NCBI GenBank assembly: GCA_032622095.1
Contig: CP136064.1
Span: 251,354,484-251,418,483 of the forward strand
Direction: 5' to 3'
Length of the DNA stretch: 64,000 nt
Source of the DNA: Siphonodentalium dalli
Taxonomy: Eukaryota > Mollusca > Scaphopoda > Gadilida > Siphonodentaliidae
Positions 1 through 12,065 of this stretch are shown here, in pieces. The translations under genes and the position numbers were made by a program. Below the pieces are notes generated by a model, which did not search any database, was not told where the DNA came from, and saw only the letters and a program-made list of their open reading frames with translations. Positions within the stretch are counted from its first letter, which is position 1; each line of letters opens with the position of its first letter.

Positions 1-344
1 GTGACATTGAGAATGATATTCTCCCTCTTAGCTGAAGATTTCTGTTCTAAAAATAGCCTGTGAAACTGTCCCAAAAGGTTGTATGTATTATACCAGAATA
101 AAATTAAAAAAAATATCAATATTAATCAATAGAAGCATTTCAGGATATAGGTGTCTTCTGTTCATCTTTATTATTTTATACCCCAGAAACTATATAAATT
201 GTTTAGGAAGAGGCACACTATCTTTACTATTCATATTTGTTTATCAAATATTGATTCAAGCCCTGCCCAAATTTGACTGAATTCAATTATTGTCTGAATA
301 TACACGACGCAGCAGGATCTAAACATGCTAAGAATCAGAACTTC

Positions 345-545
345 AACATGAGCATCGCTAGGGCATGGCAAAATACCCCGTGGTCAAAGGGCCATAACTC
401 AGGTAATAATTGGCAGGCGGAATCCATTCCATTCAATTCAGACATACTAATGTTATCATCCGGAAACGAAAAAGGCGAACAGACGGTCGGACAAACTAAT
501 AACATAATATGTCCCGTTTTTTTTAAACTGGCTTTTAAATAAGTT
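345..545. repeat. Family E dispersed repeat
   Basis: gagcatcgctagggcatggc, gggccataactcaggt, cagacggtcggac, then taataacataatatg..ttttttaaactggcttttaaa. Possibly SINE- or Helitron-related, but no diagnostic box was seen. Confidence 0.65.
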
Positions 546-923
546 GGCACTTCATCCATGTTAGCATCTATTACAGCAAATGTACCTGGTTTGGGAAGAC
601 AAAGGAGACTCAGTCTAATAAAAAATAATTGATAAGGCCATGCAACATAAAATTCTCGTTTCTCAGACCCCCGCGCAATTGGACCGAACGCCGCATGTGC
701 AATCTTTGTACTCCTTTTCAATCTGCCAGGAAATGTTTAATCAGTTCAAAATTAATTGTGGTGGGTTTTATACAAACATGCACGAAATTGAGATCGAACA
801 GACATGTATCCCGGTTCAGATTTCCGATTCGTTACTGTAAATGGTAACTATATTCAAACATATGTTAAACACGTGATTGATTACGACTGCAATCCCAGTG
901 AAATCATATGTGCCGGTCATACC

Positions 924-1022
924 GGATTGAAGGTCATACTGGATCGAAGATCATACTGGATCGAAGATCATACTGGATCGAAGATCAAAGGTCATACCGG
1001 ATTGAAGGTCATACCAGATCGA
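924..1022. repeat. Short minisatellite (about 17 bp unit)
   Basis: Repeats of tcatactggatcgaaga with variants cataccggattgaaggt. Confidence 0.8.
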
Positions 1023-1121
1023 GCAATTTTCGATGAAATAAATCCCATAGAATCCAGCTGTAGAATCTATAAACTAACTATTTTTTACAGACATCTATTC
1101 AGAAAATAATGGCCATGGGCA

Positions 1122-1170
1122 ACTAAAGTTCTACCCGGAGCTAGACTAAAGTTCTACCCGGAGCTAGCCG
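1122..1170. repeat. Tandem doublet
   Basis: actaaagttctacccggagctag occurs twice in a row. Confidence 0.85.
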
Positions 1171-1434
1171 ATGCTTCATTGGCATGTGCCCCATAATAAA
1201 TAATAAAATATAAATAAGCGAAAGCATGCTTTTCAAAATCTATTGGCCTGAGAAATGGTAATTGAGTTTGCCTGGCCTAACTTCTAGATCTTTATATACA
1301 ACTTAAATAATTACATTCATCAATGTGGTGTGATATGGTGACATGATATAAAATGCAGAAAAAATACTGTGATATATAAAACTAAAATATTTATAAAACG
1401 AACATGGTCCGAGCAAACAAATTGTCATTAAAGC

Positions 1435-1692
1435 ATATAGTGAGGTGTATAACAACACACTTATAGTGAGGTACATAAGAACACACTTATAGTGAGGTGT
1501 ATAACAACACACTTATAGTGAGGTGTATAACAACACACTGATAGTGAGGTGTATAACAACACACTTATGGTGATGTATATAACAACACTTATAGTGAGGT
1601 GTATAACAACACTGATAGTGAGGTGTATAACAACACACTTATGGTGAGGTATATAACAACACACTTATAGTGAGGTGTATAACAACACACTT
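1435..1692. repeat. Minisatellite, 26-28 bp unit, about 9 copies
   Basis: Unit ttatagtgaggtgtataaca + acacac, with small variants (gatagtg, atggtg). Confidence 0.9.
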
Positions 1693-1818
1693 TTAGGAGG
1701 GAAAACATAACAAAACAGTGAGATCAAACAAACAAAATTAAACAAAGAAATTACAAAACTTCAACTACATTCTAATAATTACAAAATCAAATCATATGCG
1801 TCATATATTCTTCATATA

Positions 1819-1985
1819 CAGTAATGCTCTAAATAATCGACTCCTTAACCGCCGCATAATTATGGGTAATTTTTCAGGATTTAGTCGGAAATATGGCTTG
1901 TTGCCATATTTCCGACTAAATCCTGAAAAATTACCCATAATTCTGCTGTGGTTAATTAAGGAGTCGTTTATTTAGAGCATTACTT
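1819..1985. mobile_element. Family A hairpin (Tc1/mariner-type MITE), shortened loop
   Basis: Inverted arms containing aggatttagtcggaaatatg, ends cagtaatgctctaaat and atttagagcattactt, TA at the left flank. Confidence 0.85.
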
Positions 1986-2022
1986 TACCTTTTATAGACT
2001 GAGCCACCAGGGGATCAGTGAG

Positions 2023-2220
2023 CAAAGTCTGGAAATAGTGTGTCTGACATTTGCAGAATGAGGTCACCAGAGGGGGAATTTAGTGATGCTACCCAGCACA
2101 GCGGGCTAGCATCACCAAATTAACCCTCTGGGGATATCATTCTTCTTAGGCCTCATCTTCTGGGAAGTATCTATAGTCTCAAATTAACATTTTTATTAGT
2201 TACTTTTTCCACTATATCCA
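2023..2220. mobile_element. Family B (hAT-like MITE), right part missing
   Basis: caaagtctggaaatagtgtg, then gaatgaggtcaccagagggg and the inverted arm, then interior sequence shared with other long copies (gcctcatcttctgggaag...); no right terminus. Confidence 0.78.
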
Positions 2221-2591
2221 ATTTTGAATGGAGCATGGCTACATTGACAATGCGCGTAAAATACGTCACCACCCTGCCAGGAGTCACAAAATCAAGTCAA
2301 CCGGAACTTTGTTTTCTGTAGATGCGGCTAACAAGAAGTTGTTCTGGTGCTGTTACGAGTTACCACATGGAACGTATCCATTAATTTGATCACCGAAAAA
2401 AGGATATCTCATTTCAAAGCATGTAATGTCAATAAAAAAATGCATTTTATGCAGTTTCTTTTAAATTTGTTGATGGATTGAATTACAATGGAGATAAACG
2501 TACCTGAGATAAACGTACCTGCTGTTTCGTTGGATATTTGGGGATTCGAGCATGATAACAGTTTGTGAACTCGCCGGCAACCGTACATTTA

Positions 2592-2803
2592 CAGTAATGC
2601 TCTAATTAATCGACTCCTTAACCACAGAGGAATTATGGGTAACTTTTCAGGATTTAGTCGGAAATATGGCTTGTTGCCATTCATCGGAAAGCTCTCGCTG
2701 AGAGCTTTCCGATGAATGGCAACAAGCCATATTTCCGACTAAATCCTGAAAAGTTAACATAATTCTGCTGTGGTTAAGGAGTCGATTAATTAGAGCATTA
2801 CTG
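2592..2803. mobile_element. Family A hairpin, full length
   Basis: 212 bp, nearly perfect palindrome, CAGTAATGC...GCATTACTG between TA dinucleotides. Best full-length reference together with 3503-3715 and 58513-58735. Confidence 0.92.
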
Positions 2804-3502
2804 TATCTCTACAGTAATATAATTATGATGGTCCTATCCATGAATGTGACGAAACATTCTTATAATGTATACTTCATTTTATATTTGTTGCATATGACAT
2901 ATGTTTTCAATTACTTCAACATTTTTTTAAAGTAAGACATGATAATTTTTAATGTGATATTAATTAACGAGATTCCTGAAATACTGTTGGATCCTGGACC
3001 ATTGACTAATGTTTTTCCTATTTGTATTATTATATTTTGAGATGGGATGGGAACTGTCATGTAAAATCTAATTCAATACATGCATTCAATATTGATGGAT
3101 GTGGAATGAATATTTACATGTTGTGAATAAATAATGAGTAAATACAAAAATAGCAACATATTACAACCAAGCTCATACTGACCATGAGCTAAACAGTATT
3201 GTCAGAATTTACTAGAGAAAATTTGTTGTTTTGCATGTGCAAGAACCATCCACATTTCCAAAATGTTTAATTCATATTGGGACCACAATAATTTCAGCAA
3301 TCATTTTGAAAACTAGCACTGACTGGTAGCATATAAGGGTGGATTCAGTGTTAGTTTTATTTTTTCAATGAAAAAGTATTGTGCTTTTATAGACATTTTA
3401 TTGTATAAAATAACGTTCGCATCAAAAAGTGAATAAAGACACCTCTTTACCTCTCTAACACCATTCATATTTATAAAACAATAGGAACACATCCTTTATA
3501 TA

Positions 3503-3715
3503 CAGTAATGCTCTAAGTAATCGACTTCTTAACCACAGCAGAATTATGGGTAACTTTTCAGGATTTAGTCGGAAATATGGCTTGTTGCCATTCATCGGAA
3601 AGCTCTCGGGGAGAGCTTTCCTATGAACGGCAACAAGCCATATTTCCGACTAAATCCTGAAAAGTTACCCATAATTCTGCTGTGGTTAAGAAGTCGATTA
3701 CTTAGAGCATTACTG
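3503..3715. mobile_element. Family A hairpin, full length
   Basis: 213 bp palindrome flanked by TA on both sides; the arms meet at agctctcggggagagct. Confidence 0.92.
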
Positions 3716-4125
3716 TACTTCACTAGTTATTAGCTAGATTGAAAGAATATGTAATACATAATGGAAAACATCACTTTACAGGTCAATTCAGTCATTCATC
3801 CTTGATTGTGTATGGGTTGGTCAAAACTTGTTGTAAAATTACCATAAACAAAAAGATCATAAGAAAATAGATACACCATGATTTTTCATTGATCAAATTT
3901 ATTTCACAAATCATGTAAATATATTTGAACCACTGTTTTATAAAGCTGTGAAATTGCCACAAACAATGAATCTACAATTGATACAATTGTCGGAGTAATA
4001 AATATAATAGGTATGAAAACAGGTAATCTGATGGTATCCCAACATGTTTATCTGATTTGTAAAGTGACTGAAACTTAATCTAAACACAAAGCGGTCAGTC
4101 AGAGGAACACTAGAGTGAATAATTA

Positions 4126-4275
4126 CAGCAATGCCCTAAATAATTGACTCCTTAACCACAGCAGAATTATGGGTAATTTTTCGGGATTTAATTGGAAACA
4201 TATTTCTTACTAAATCCTGAAAAATTACCCATAATTCTGATGTGGTTAAGGGGTCGATTATTTAGGGCATTACAG
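4126..4275. mobile_element. Family A hairpin, centre deleted
   Basis: Outer arms present (cagcaatgccctaaataatt ... gggcattacag); the central part with cttgttgccattcatcgg is missing. Confidence 0.82.
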
Positions 4276-5289
4276 TATTTTATCATGATTAACCCTTTGG
4301 CCCAACACTATTGTCTGTGTATTCTCTGTATTATGAACATACTGATAATCTGAGTATTTAGTTTTTGACAGATATACAGTATACTGACCTGTAAGATACC
4401 TGCGATCACTGTTATACAGGTCATAGTTTAGATCTCGGGCATTTATTCCATCAATTTTACCAAGGCCTAAAAAAAAACAGGTTTGGTTCCCCTGATGGAA
4501 CACTTAAACAATATGGTCTGTCAAAAGGTAGAATTTTTTTTTTTACCAGCTGGTTGAATGAACAACGAAAGTGCCCTGAGTTAATAAGAGTTTAACTTCA
4601 CTATTGTGATGTTGAAAGAGTTAAAATATTCAATGGTTATTTCAAATATCTTCCTTCATTTTCAAGTCATTGCCATGTGACATAATTTGGATAAAACACA
4701 AGATGGCTGTGGTTTTCATGGGCATGTTCATGTTTTTTATGCGAGAATGAAAGTTGCCGGTTTATGATCACCAAAAACACACAAAAAAGGGCGATGCATA
4801 GCCGATGTAGACTGATTGTGAAATTTTGTGAGTCGACCCATTTTTGGACTGTCGGTTCCGGTTGGGGGAAACAAACATTTTTTTTTAAGGCCCAATCTGT
4901 TCACTTGACATTTCCACTTTAGTAAAATGGCATCTTTACTTTTCTCAAATAAACATATAATATTTAGACCTTCAAATTTTGAAGATCGTATTAATATATG
5001 TCAGTTGAATAAGCATTAAAATAAAAAGTCCATTCTTTTTTGGCATTAAATTGAATGATGAAAGATCGGTGATCTCAATTTCAAATTGCTTTATACTGTT
5101 ATGGTAAAGTTTGTGTGTGGACGGTGGATAGGCCTCATTATAAATGGGAGGAAAATGCATTTCATGTCAAAACACAGTAACAAAGCATAAGCTTAGTCGA
5201 AGATACATCACCCACCAAACTATACAGACATAAGAGAAGGAGTTGATGCATGTAGACAGGGTTAACCGGATTTCTACCAAGAATTCAGT

Positions 5290-5405
5290 TAACCTTTTCA
5301 TGACTGGAACTTTTGCGAAAACCCTGTGCCAATGCATTTTCATATATATGCGAGTCTCCCACAGGGAGCCTCTCATATACAAGAGAATGCATTGGCACAT
5401 CAACT
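5290..5405. mobile_element. Family D (TTAA, CCTTTCATGA end), short copy
   Basis: TTAACCTTTTCATGACTGG, then the 'ctgtgccaatgcatt' palindrome with tatatatgcgagtctccc; the right terminus is lost. Confidence 0.7.
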
Positions 5406-5838
5406 AATTAAATTGGTGCCACATTACCAAGATAATAAATCCTTCATGAAATGTTTTGCCTCAAATTGCTTTTTATCTGTATTTGCACTATTCAGCTTAT
5501 CAGTTTGTATTCATAATATGAGGATTTAATCAGACTTAATAATAAAAATCTACTCTAAAGATAAATATTCTCCAAAATATACTCATTGAATTAAGGCACA
5601 GATTTACAAAGCACATAATGTTAGCTGTCGTTTTGGGAACCCGTATGAAGTGAATATATGTAAGAAGGGTGATATCTCACAATAAATTCTAGGTAAGGAT
5701 GAAAATGCGTTGCACTACCGATGTGTAGCTGAATGAGGAATGTACGAGTTTCGTGGGAAATGTATCTTCAATGGAAACACTGTAGTTTTTGGCCAGCATC
5801 AATGATTGCCGTTATATTAACCCTAAAAGAAACTATTA

Positions 5839-6042
5839 TTAAACTTTTTCTGTATCCATTGGAGTTGTCTCGTTCATGTCGTCCATCATAAATGACTGTT
5901 TTTGGCGACGCCCCCATGTCAAGCTTTGGGCAATATCGTCAAAAGATCTACCCTTGGTCTCAGGAACAAAGAAGAATATGAATACAAAGGCTGCACTGAG
6001 AATGCCAGCAAACAGGAGGTAAGTGAAGGCTCCCATCGTGTC
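5839..6042 (-). CDS. SLC2 transporter, terminal coding exon 12 (TM12, PETKG)
   Basis: 204 nt including the stop. It encodes TM12 (LLFAGILSAAFVFIFFFV), then PETKGRSFDDIAQ (467-479) and a hydrophilic tail ending TEKV. The acceptor is tcttcacag. About 310 nt past the stop on the minus strand there is an ATTAAA (plus 5525-5530) that could be the poly(A) signal; this is weak. Confidence 0.95.
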   Translation of the reverse strand, partial: DTMGAFTYLLFAGILSAAFVFIFFFVPETKGRSFDDIAQSLTWGRRQKQSFMMDDMNETTPMDTEKV

Positions 6043-6697
6043 CTGTGAAGAAGAGAGAATGAGATTCATTAGGCCACAGTTAATTAAAGTTATGTTTAGC
6101 ATCAATCGCTGCATCACATGTTTTCCAAATAATCACACAATAGCTTAATTAGTTATTATCTCATAATTTTTTTTTTAAACATTATTATCTGGAGATGTCA
6201 ACAAGGGATTTGCAAGATTTCCTGGATTTGTACCTTTAAAAATAGGCAGAATAAAGATAAATTTGGGTAAATGCAATATTTTGATGAAATATTTATTCGA
6301 AAATGTATCACATATGAAATGTATATACTATATCAGTAAATAAGGATAGTTTGTTGAATATTTTAATGAGAATAACAGACTAGAAGAAAATAATTAACAA
6401 TTACCTCATTTCGCATTAGAGACCAAAATTAAAAAATAATGCTAAAAAGTAAGATTAATTAACTGTGGCCTTAGGAAACTAGACATGTCATATTATGCTA
6501 TAATATCGCATAATGAACTACTACTGTTAAGAATTATGAATATGGTACTATGTCACTAGAATATGTGTTCTTTCTATCAGTTGTTGTTTGCCATGTCCGT
6601 AGTTACGATTATGGTTTTGGGTTTTCAACCAAACTCACACATACTTCATATAGTATTAATAAGTTTGAGATTGTTTCCCTGGTTCTCAATGTGGGAG

Positions 6698-7008
6698 CAA
6701 GCCTGAGTTTAGTGTGCCTGTCAGTTGCAGAATGAGGTCCCCGGAAGGTGAATTTAGAGACGCTATCCTGCATAGCAGGCTAGCATCACCAAATTCACCC
6801 TCTGGGGACCTCATTCTGCATGGCCTCATCTGCTATGGGAAATATAGACAGATTGAAATTCCCAAATGGTGAATATTGTGATGTAAACCCATTGAGGTTC
6901 CCAGAGGGTGAATTTAGTGATGCTAGCCTGCTATGCGGGATAGCCTAACTAAAATCACCCTCTGGGGACCTCATTCTGCAAATGACAGGCACACTAAACT
7001 CAGGCTTG
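6698..7008. mobile_element. Family B element with perfect 8-bp duplication
   Basis: Ends caagcctgagtttagtgtgc and its complement; flanked by tgtgggag on both sides (6690-6697, 7009-7016). Contains two hairpins with gaatgaggtccc / gggacctcattc arms. Intron 11. Confidence 0.92.
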
Positions 7009-7254
7009 TGTGGGAGTTGACTCTGTGTCCTTAAATTTGTAATCGGCATGCAGCTTTAATTTCTATCTCTCAATTGCAATCAAATCATTCATCTCTGTAA
7101 AACACGATAATCTCACGAGACACAAATCGATAAGCTTGACCTTGTTGGGTGGGGAAACTGTAAATAATCTATCCATTTCTAATGTACTTGTAATGGGAGG
7201 ATTCACATGAGGGAGAAGTGATGTGGGATATGTTTTAATGCATTTCTAACGTAC

Positions 7255-7382
7255 CTGCATGAATGGGAAGGTTAACATGAGAATGAAGTTACAGATCCAC
7301 TGGAATCCGACGGTGAAGCTGGTGGCTGTAGCTCTCGGTTCCTGCCTGAACAACTCACCAACTATCAGGAAAGGAATTGGAC
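7255..7382 (-). CDS. SLC2 transporter, coding exon 11 (TM10-TM11)
   Basis: 128 nt, phase 1 to phase 0. It encodes PIPFLIVGELFRQEPRATA and FTVGFQWICNFILMLTF. The residue after PIP is Phe where class I GLUTs have Trp (W388 of GLUT1), while the second Trp (equivalent to W412) is kept in GFQW. Acceptor ctttccag, donor gtacgtta. Confidence 0.94.
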
Positions 7383-8026
7383 CTGGAAAGAATTAAAACA
7401 TTTGGTCAGAAGGCACACGAAAATTATTTGATCAGTGAAACTAGAACTTCTATTTGACAGTTTATCATGGGGAGCTCACTTTTACTTCAGCTTATTAAAT
7501 ATATGGCGAAGTTTCACCAAACGAAACATCGAGGCCAGATACGCTAACAATAGATGAAATACCAGTGCATTATTATATGCTTCTCCATTAAATAGTGGGA
7601 AATTTCTGCAATGTAAATATGATATTTAGTGTCTAGACCAACAGTAAAGATATCATTGTGTTATTCAAAAATGATATCTTCCCTGTTGCTTAAATCTGTT
7701 AAAGTCACCGAATAAAAATATCGATAAAAAAAAATGTAATTATTTTGTGATTAGAATGTCATCTTATTGTTATTTGGGATATTAAATCGGTATCAGTCCA
7801 TAATTATTTGTCGTTTTAGTAATAATTTGTTGGAACTATTTTCTTTAGTGGATGACTAATTCTTGCCATTTGAAAGTGGTTTGTTATCTATCAGCTGGCA
7901 AACAACAACAATCAATTTTCAACTGAAATTTTGAACATGCTTTGTGAGAAATTATTTGGCATTAATTAAGGAATATTAATACATTAAAAATAATTATCGA
8001 CATGGTTAAAGCATATAATAAATAGA

Positions 8027-8531
8027 ACACCTATGGTGTTTTCAGTGACTCTCATATTTCATGAGTGACTAGGAGTGGAAATATCAATTTTTAGCTCACG
8101 ACCTGCGGTAGATCGTTGAAATTTATATTGTGGTGATTTTGAGTAAAAATAGTAGCAAATACACGTGGCCGAAGTAAACAGACACAAGCCCTCTACCGGA
8201 TGACCTGAAAACAACGACCAATGATTTACCGAGGAAATATTCCAGAATAGCGTAGAGGCGATTGCTACGAGACTTTATTCACTTCGATCTCAACCTTCAG
8301 CCATGACGATACTAATTTAGATTGCTATTCATATTGATGTCTGTTATTGCTGTATTTACGATGTTTTCTTGAGTGTCATCTCTTCAAATAGTTTATATTG
8401 GTAAGTTTATGTTTCATATTTCATTATTGTAGCATTGCGTATAATACCCAATTCTGTAATTCGCTACAATATTTCCACTGCTAGTCACTCATTAAATAAT
8501 TATGGTATTCACTCAAAAACCATAGGTATCC
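8027..8531. mobile_element. Inverted-repeat element in intron 10, unclassified
   Basis: Arms acacctatggtgttttcagtgactc...gagtgactaggagtggaaat and complement (attTccactgctagtcactc...aaaaccataggta). About 500 bp; target duplication not seen. Confidence 0.7.
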
Positions 8532-8626
8532 TCCGTTATTTTCTTTAACCCTTTCTTTACTAAATGGATGTTTGGTGATTGAAAATAATTGAGACATAAA
8601 TTACCATGCATGCCATGGAAACTTAC

Positions 8627-8702
8627 CAAAACCAATTGCGAATCCTATAACATACAGAATTGTGGCAACAATACAAATATTAGAGAAGATCTGCTTGCTG
8701 TC
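8627..8702 (-). CDS. SLC2 transporter, coding exon 10 (start of TM10)
   Basis: 76 nt, phase 0 to phase 1. It encodes DSKQIFSNICIVATILYVI and GFAIGF, leading into the GPxPIP motif completed by exon 11. Acceptor ttttacag, donor gtaagttt. Confidence 0.93.
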
Positions 8703-9299
8703 CTGTAAAATAAAATAAATCAGTGACATATTGTTTCATTGAAATTTATTTAAAATAAAACAGAATGGCGACATATAGTTAAATTGACATTTATTTAAAA
8801 TAAAACAAAACGGTGACATATAGTTACATTGATTACAGAATTAAATTCCTTGCCGTATCATACTATCCTCAGAATTGTTAAGTGGAGACCAAGGAAAAAT
8901 TAGAATTAATTCCCTTGCAGTAGCTATCGCATGACAACAGTCAGCATCGGATTATGCTTACTTGTATGTGTACAATATACAACTTATCCACTAAACAATC
9001 CCCATCTTGCTTAAAATAGTTCATTAACATGACCAACTTCATGTTATTATGGTCAAAAATTGCCATATTTCTTCAGTCTACCAGACTTTCATTAAACAAA
9101 TCCATTGATATTGCTTGCAAGCTTGGAACAACTCAACAAAAATACTAAACTAAACATAAGCATTGACAGCTTTACAGGGTTTGTACAACATTATGAGAAA
9201 ACAAATCCATGACTTTAAGCCTGGAAATAAATTTGTCATTTTCCGTGAATTTTCCTGGATTTCTAGGACCCATACGAACCCGGAGCTTAAGAAATTTGG

Positions 9300-9585
9300 T
9301 TAAGGATGCATAATCTGATTAAGCGCCCCTCATTTACTATTTATTTGGATTCGGGGGTGTAAAAAAAAATTTGATCCGAGTCAAGGAACCCACCTATCAA
9401 AGCTCAAGAGTTATTAAATATCAATTTTTGAAATATATTATTTTTCACCATCGAGACTTAATAGTGGCCCTGTAAAAAGTTGACGAGCCGATGGTCTCGG
9501 ACCAAATTGCATACGAAGATGGATAACTCTAAAATCAAGAGGCTTTGTGTTGATAATAAGATCAAATTGGATTGAGTGCCTTTAA
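9300..9585. mobile_element. Family H element (TTAA-bounded), shortened
   Basis: ttaaggatgcataatctgatt ... attggattgagtgcctttaa, with the conserved interior ggaacccacctatcaaagctc and ggtctcggaccaaattgc. It shares its right TTAA with the following D element. Confidence 0.75.
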
Positions 9586-9992
9586 TCTTTCCATAACTGG
9601 AGCTTCCTGAAATTTTGTGAAACCCTGTACAAATGCATTCTCTTATATATGCGAGTTTCCCCATAGAGAATACATTGACCTAACAATATTTACCTTGACC
9701 TTGTAAGCCAGTGCATTCTCTTATATATGCGAGTCTCCCCATAGAGAATACATTGACCTAAACAATATTTACCTTGACCTTGTAAGCCAGTGCATTCTCT
9801 TATATATGCGATTCTCCCCATAGATAATACATTGACCTAACAATATTTACCTTGACCTTGTAAGCCAGTGCATTCTTTTATATATGCGAGGCTCCCTATG
9901 GGAGACTATATGGGAGACTCGCATAAATAAGAGAATGCACTGGCACATGATCTTTAATGCTACACTGGGTAGCTCCCATCATGAAAGGGTTC
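9582..9992. mobile_element. Family D element with internal tandem repeats
   Basis: ttaatctttccataactgg at the left, agctcccatcatgaaagggtt at the right. The interior holds about three and a half copies of a 79-bp unit (attctcttatatatgcgag...accttgaccttgtaagcc). Confidence 0.78.
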
Positions 9993-10068
9993 AAAATGGC
10001 TGAAACTAATAACAGGGCTATCATTGAGATGATTTTGCTATCGACTGCTTTTTACTAATAATACTTAC

Positions 10069-10188
10069 CACTAGTGAGTCCTCTTTCATGAGCATCATGA
10101 ATACTGTTAAAAATATGTGTGAGAAGATCATGAGAATTGTAGGGGCCAATAGCAATGCGCGCCTACCAGCTTTCTCCATGAGTGGTAC
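10069..10188 (-). CDS. SLC2 transporter, coding exon 9 (PLMEKAGRR, TM9)
   Basis: 120 nt, 40 codons, phase 0 at both ends. It opens with VPLMEKAGRRALLL, the conserved loop between TM8 and TM9 that repeats the GRR/GRK motif of the N-terminal half, followed by TM9. Acceptor tattatag, donor gtaagtat. Confidence 0.94.
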
Positions 10189-10652
10189 CTATAATAAATA
10201 ATTTCAAATGAAAATTTCATCAATAAACCTGAAAAAAAAACTATTGAAAAATAAAGTGAATTATCAGGTGAATGCTCCTGTGGTCGCTTAGCAGGCTTAC
10301 ATTTCAGTGACGTCCAAAGTATATAAGTACTGCAACTAACAGTATTTAGCATCAGCCATAAATGGAACAAATGGTTGTGATTTCATTCTCGCCTGACTAA
10401 ATAAATTTTTCCAGTTTGTCAAAGTCTAACGGTGACCATTCAGTTGGCACCCGGAATATTCTGGCATGTACTTGAATAATTGATAAAGATTTGAGCAAAA
10501 GATTTCACAAATTATGTAACCTGCAATAATTTAAGATATTATCCCTGTGTGATATTGAAATGTTTCCGTAACAAAATTTTCTAACCAAATTTTGGGATCA
10601 ATCGAGTAACTGATAGAACATTGAATATTTGCAGGATCCAAAGATGAGCATA

Positions 10653-10785
10653 CAGTAATGCGCTAAATAATCAACTCCTTAACCACAGCAGAATTATGGG
10701 TAGTTTTTCAGGATTTAGTCGGAAATATGGCTTGTTGCCATTCATCGGAAAGCTCTAAGTGAGTCAATTATTTAGGGCATTACTG
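10653..10785. mobile_element. Family A hairpin, right arm mostly deleted
   Basis: Complete left arm up to catcggaaagctct, then only the last about 30 bp of the right arm; TA flanks kept. Intron 8. Confidence 0.82.
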
Positions 10786-10895
10786 TACCTTGATGCATAG
10801 GATATTCATGGCTTATTTGATGACATTAAGGGATTCAAGCATGAAAATAGTTTGTGAATGAGCTGACTTGGCAATTAAAATAGTGAATTAATCAT

Positions 10896-11076
10896 TAAGC
10901 CTTGAAATAGTGTGTCTGTCATCTGATCCTATGTCTCCAATAGCAGATGAGGCCTCAGCAGAATGAGGTTCCCGAGAATGAATTTGGTGATGCTAGCCCA
11001 CTGTGCAGGGTAGCATCACTAATTCACCCTCTGGGGACCTCATTCTGCAAATGACAGACATTATATTTAAGGCTTG
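10896..11076. mobile_element. Family B element with perfect 8-bp duplication
   Basis: taagccttgaaatagtg ... ttaaggcttg between ttaatcat repeats (10888-10895, 11077-11084). Intron 8. Confidence 0.9.
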
Positions 11077-11169
11077 TTAATCATATATAACTTCATGAGT
11101 CTTTCGAATGTTTTTTGAATATTAAATCATTTTTCTCCTGGGCCCTAATCAGGTTATAGTTAAAATAAT

Positions 11170-11942
11170 GATAACAAGAACATCAATAGGGCATGGCAAA
11201 ATACAACCGTGATAATTTCAACAAAGGGCCATAACTCTGGTGAAAATTGGCGGGCGGAACCCAAATTCAAACTTGATCTGTATTTTGGATGAGTAAACTC
11301 ACATACACAATTTCATTCCATTCAGTTCAGACTTACCAAAGTTATCATTCAGAAATGAAAATTGAGTGCAAATGCCAACAAAAAAAGGCTGTAACTCTGG
11401 TGAAAATTGGAATGGAAGGCGGAATCTAAATTCGAACTTAACCCTTTACCCAACAAACCGGCCAAAACCGGCCAAATAAAGCTTCAACAGCCTAAAATAT
11501 CTTGGGTCTGTCTCAATAAAACCATACAAATATGGATATCATTGGAACCGGCTCATTGACCACATTGTGATGGTTACAGTTAGCCCTGTGCCAATGCATT
11601 CTCTTATATATGCGAGTCGACCATAGGTCGCCTCGCATATATAAGAGAATGCATTGGCCTAAAAAAAATCTTTTTTTAACACTTTTTACCATTTTTTCTT
11701 ACATTCTCTAACAATTTTATAATTTTTAATGTGTTAAGCCAATGCATTCTCTTATATATGCGAGGCGACCTATGGTCGACTCGCATATATAAGAGAATGC
11801 ATTGGCACAGGGCCCTTCTGTTGGGTAAAGGGTTAACCGGTATTTTATGCAAGTAAACCCACTTACCAAATGGACAGTTGGGTGGACAGGATGGACCAAT
11901 AACATAATATGTACCGCTTTTTTCAAAACAGGCATATAAAAA
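11170..11942. repeat. Family E dispersed repeat, split by family C
   Basis: aacatcaatagggcatggcaaaatac ... cgaac[TTAA C TTAA]ccgg ... gacagttgggtggacagg ... ttcaaaacaggcatataaaa. Ends close to the exon 8 donor. Confidence 0.7.
11438..11836. mobile_element. Family C (piggyBac-type MITE) inside a family E repeat
   Basis: TTAA at both ends, TIRs CCCTTTACCCAACA / TGTTGGGTAAAGGG. It contains two palindromes of about 75 bp (gccaatgcattctcttatat ... ) separated by an AT-rich spacer. A unique part (aaaccggccaaaaccggcc...) lies on one side only, giving the element a direction. Confidence 0.9.
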
Positions 11943-11954
11943 TATATTACTCAC

Positions 11955-12065
11955 AGAGATGCATGTAACAAGAACATTGATGGTTCCAACACCAACATTT
12001 ACATATGGGATTGTTTCTTCATCAATGTCAGCCTGTTTAAATATGAATGTTGAGTATGACATTAC
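11955..12065 (-). CDS. SLC2 transporter, coding exon 8 (TM8 region)
   Basis: 111 nt, 37 codons, phase 0 at both ends. It encodes VMSYSTFIFKQADIDEETIPYV and VGVGTINVLVTCIS, equivalent to the end of TM7, the outer loop and TM8. Acceptor cattttcag, donor gtgagtaa. A family E repeat that itself contains a family C element ends about 13 bp beyond the donor. Confidence 0.93.

Noticed and set aside
335-721. A 128-residue minus-strand gene
   Set aside because: It overlaps a family E dispersed repeat and has no recognised domain.
1435-1692. CRISPR-like array
   Set aside because: The repeats are directly adjacent without unique spacers and the genome is eukaryotic; it is a minisatellite.
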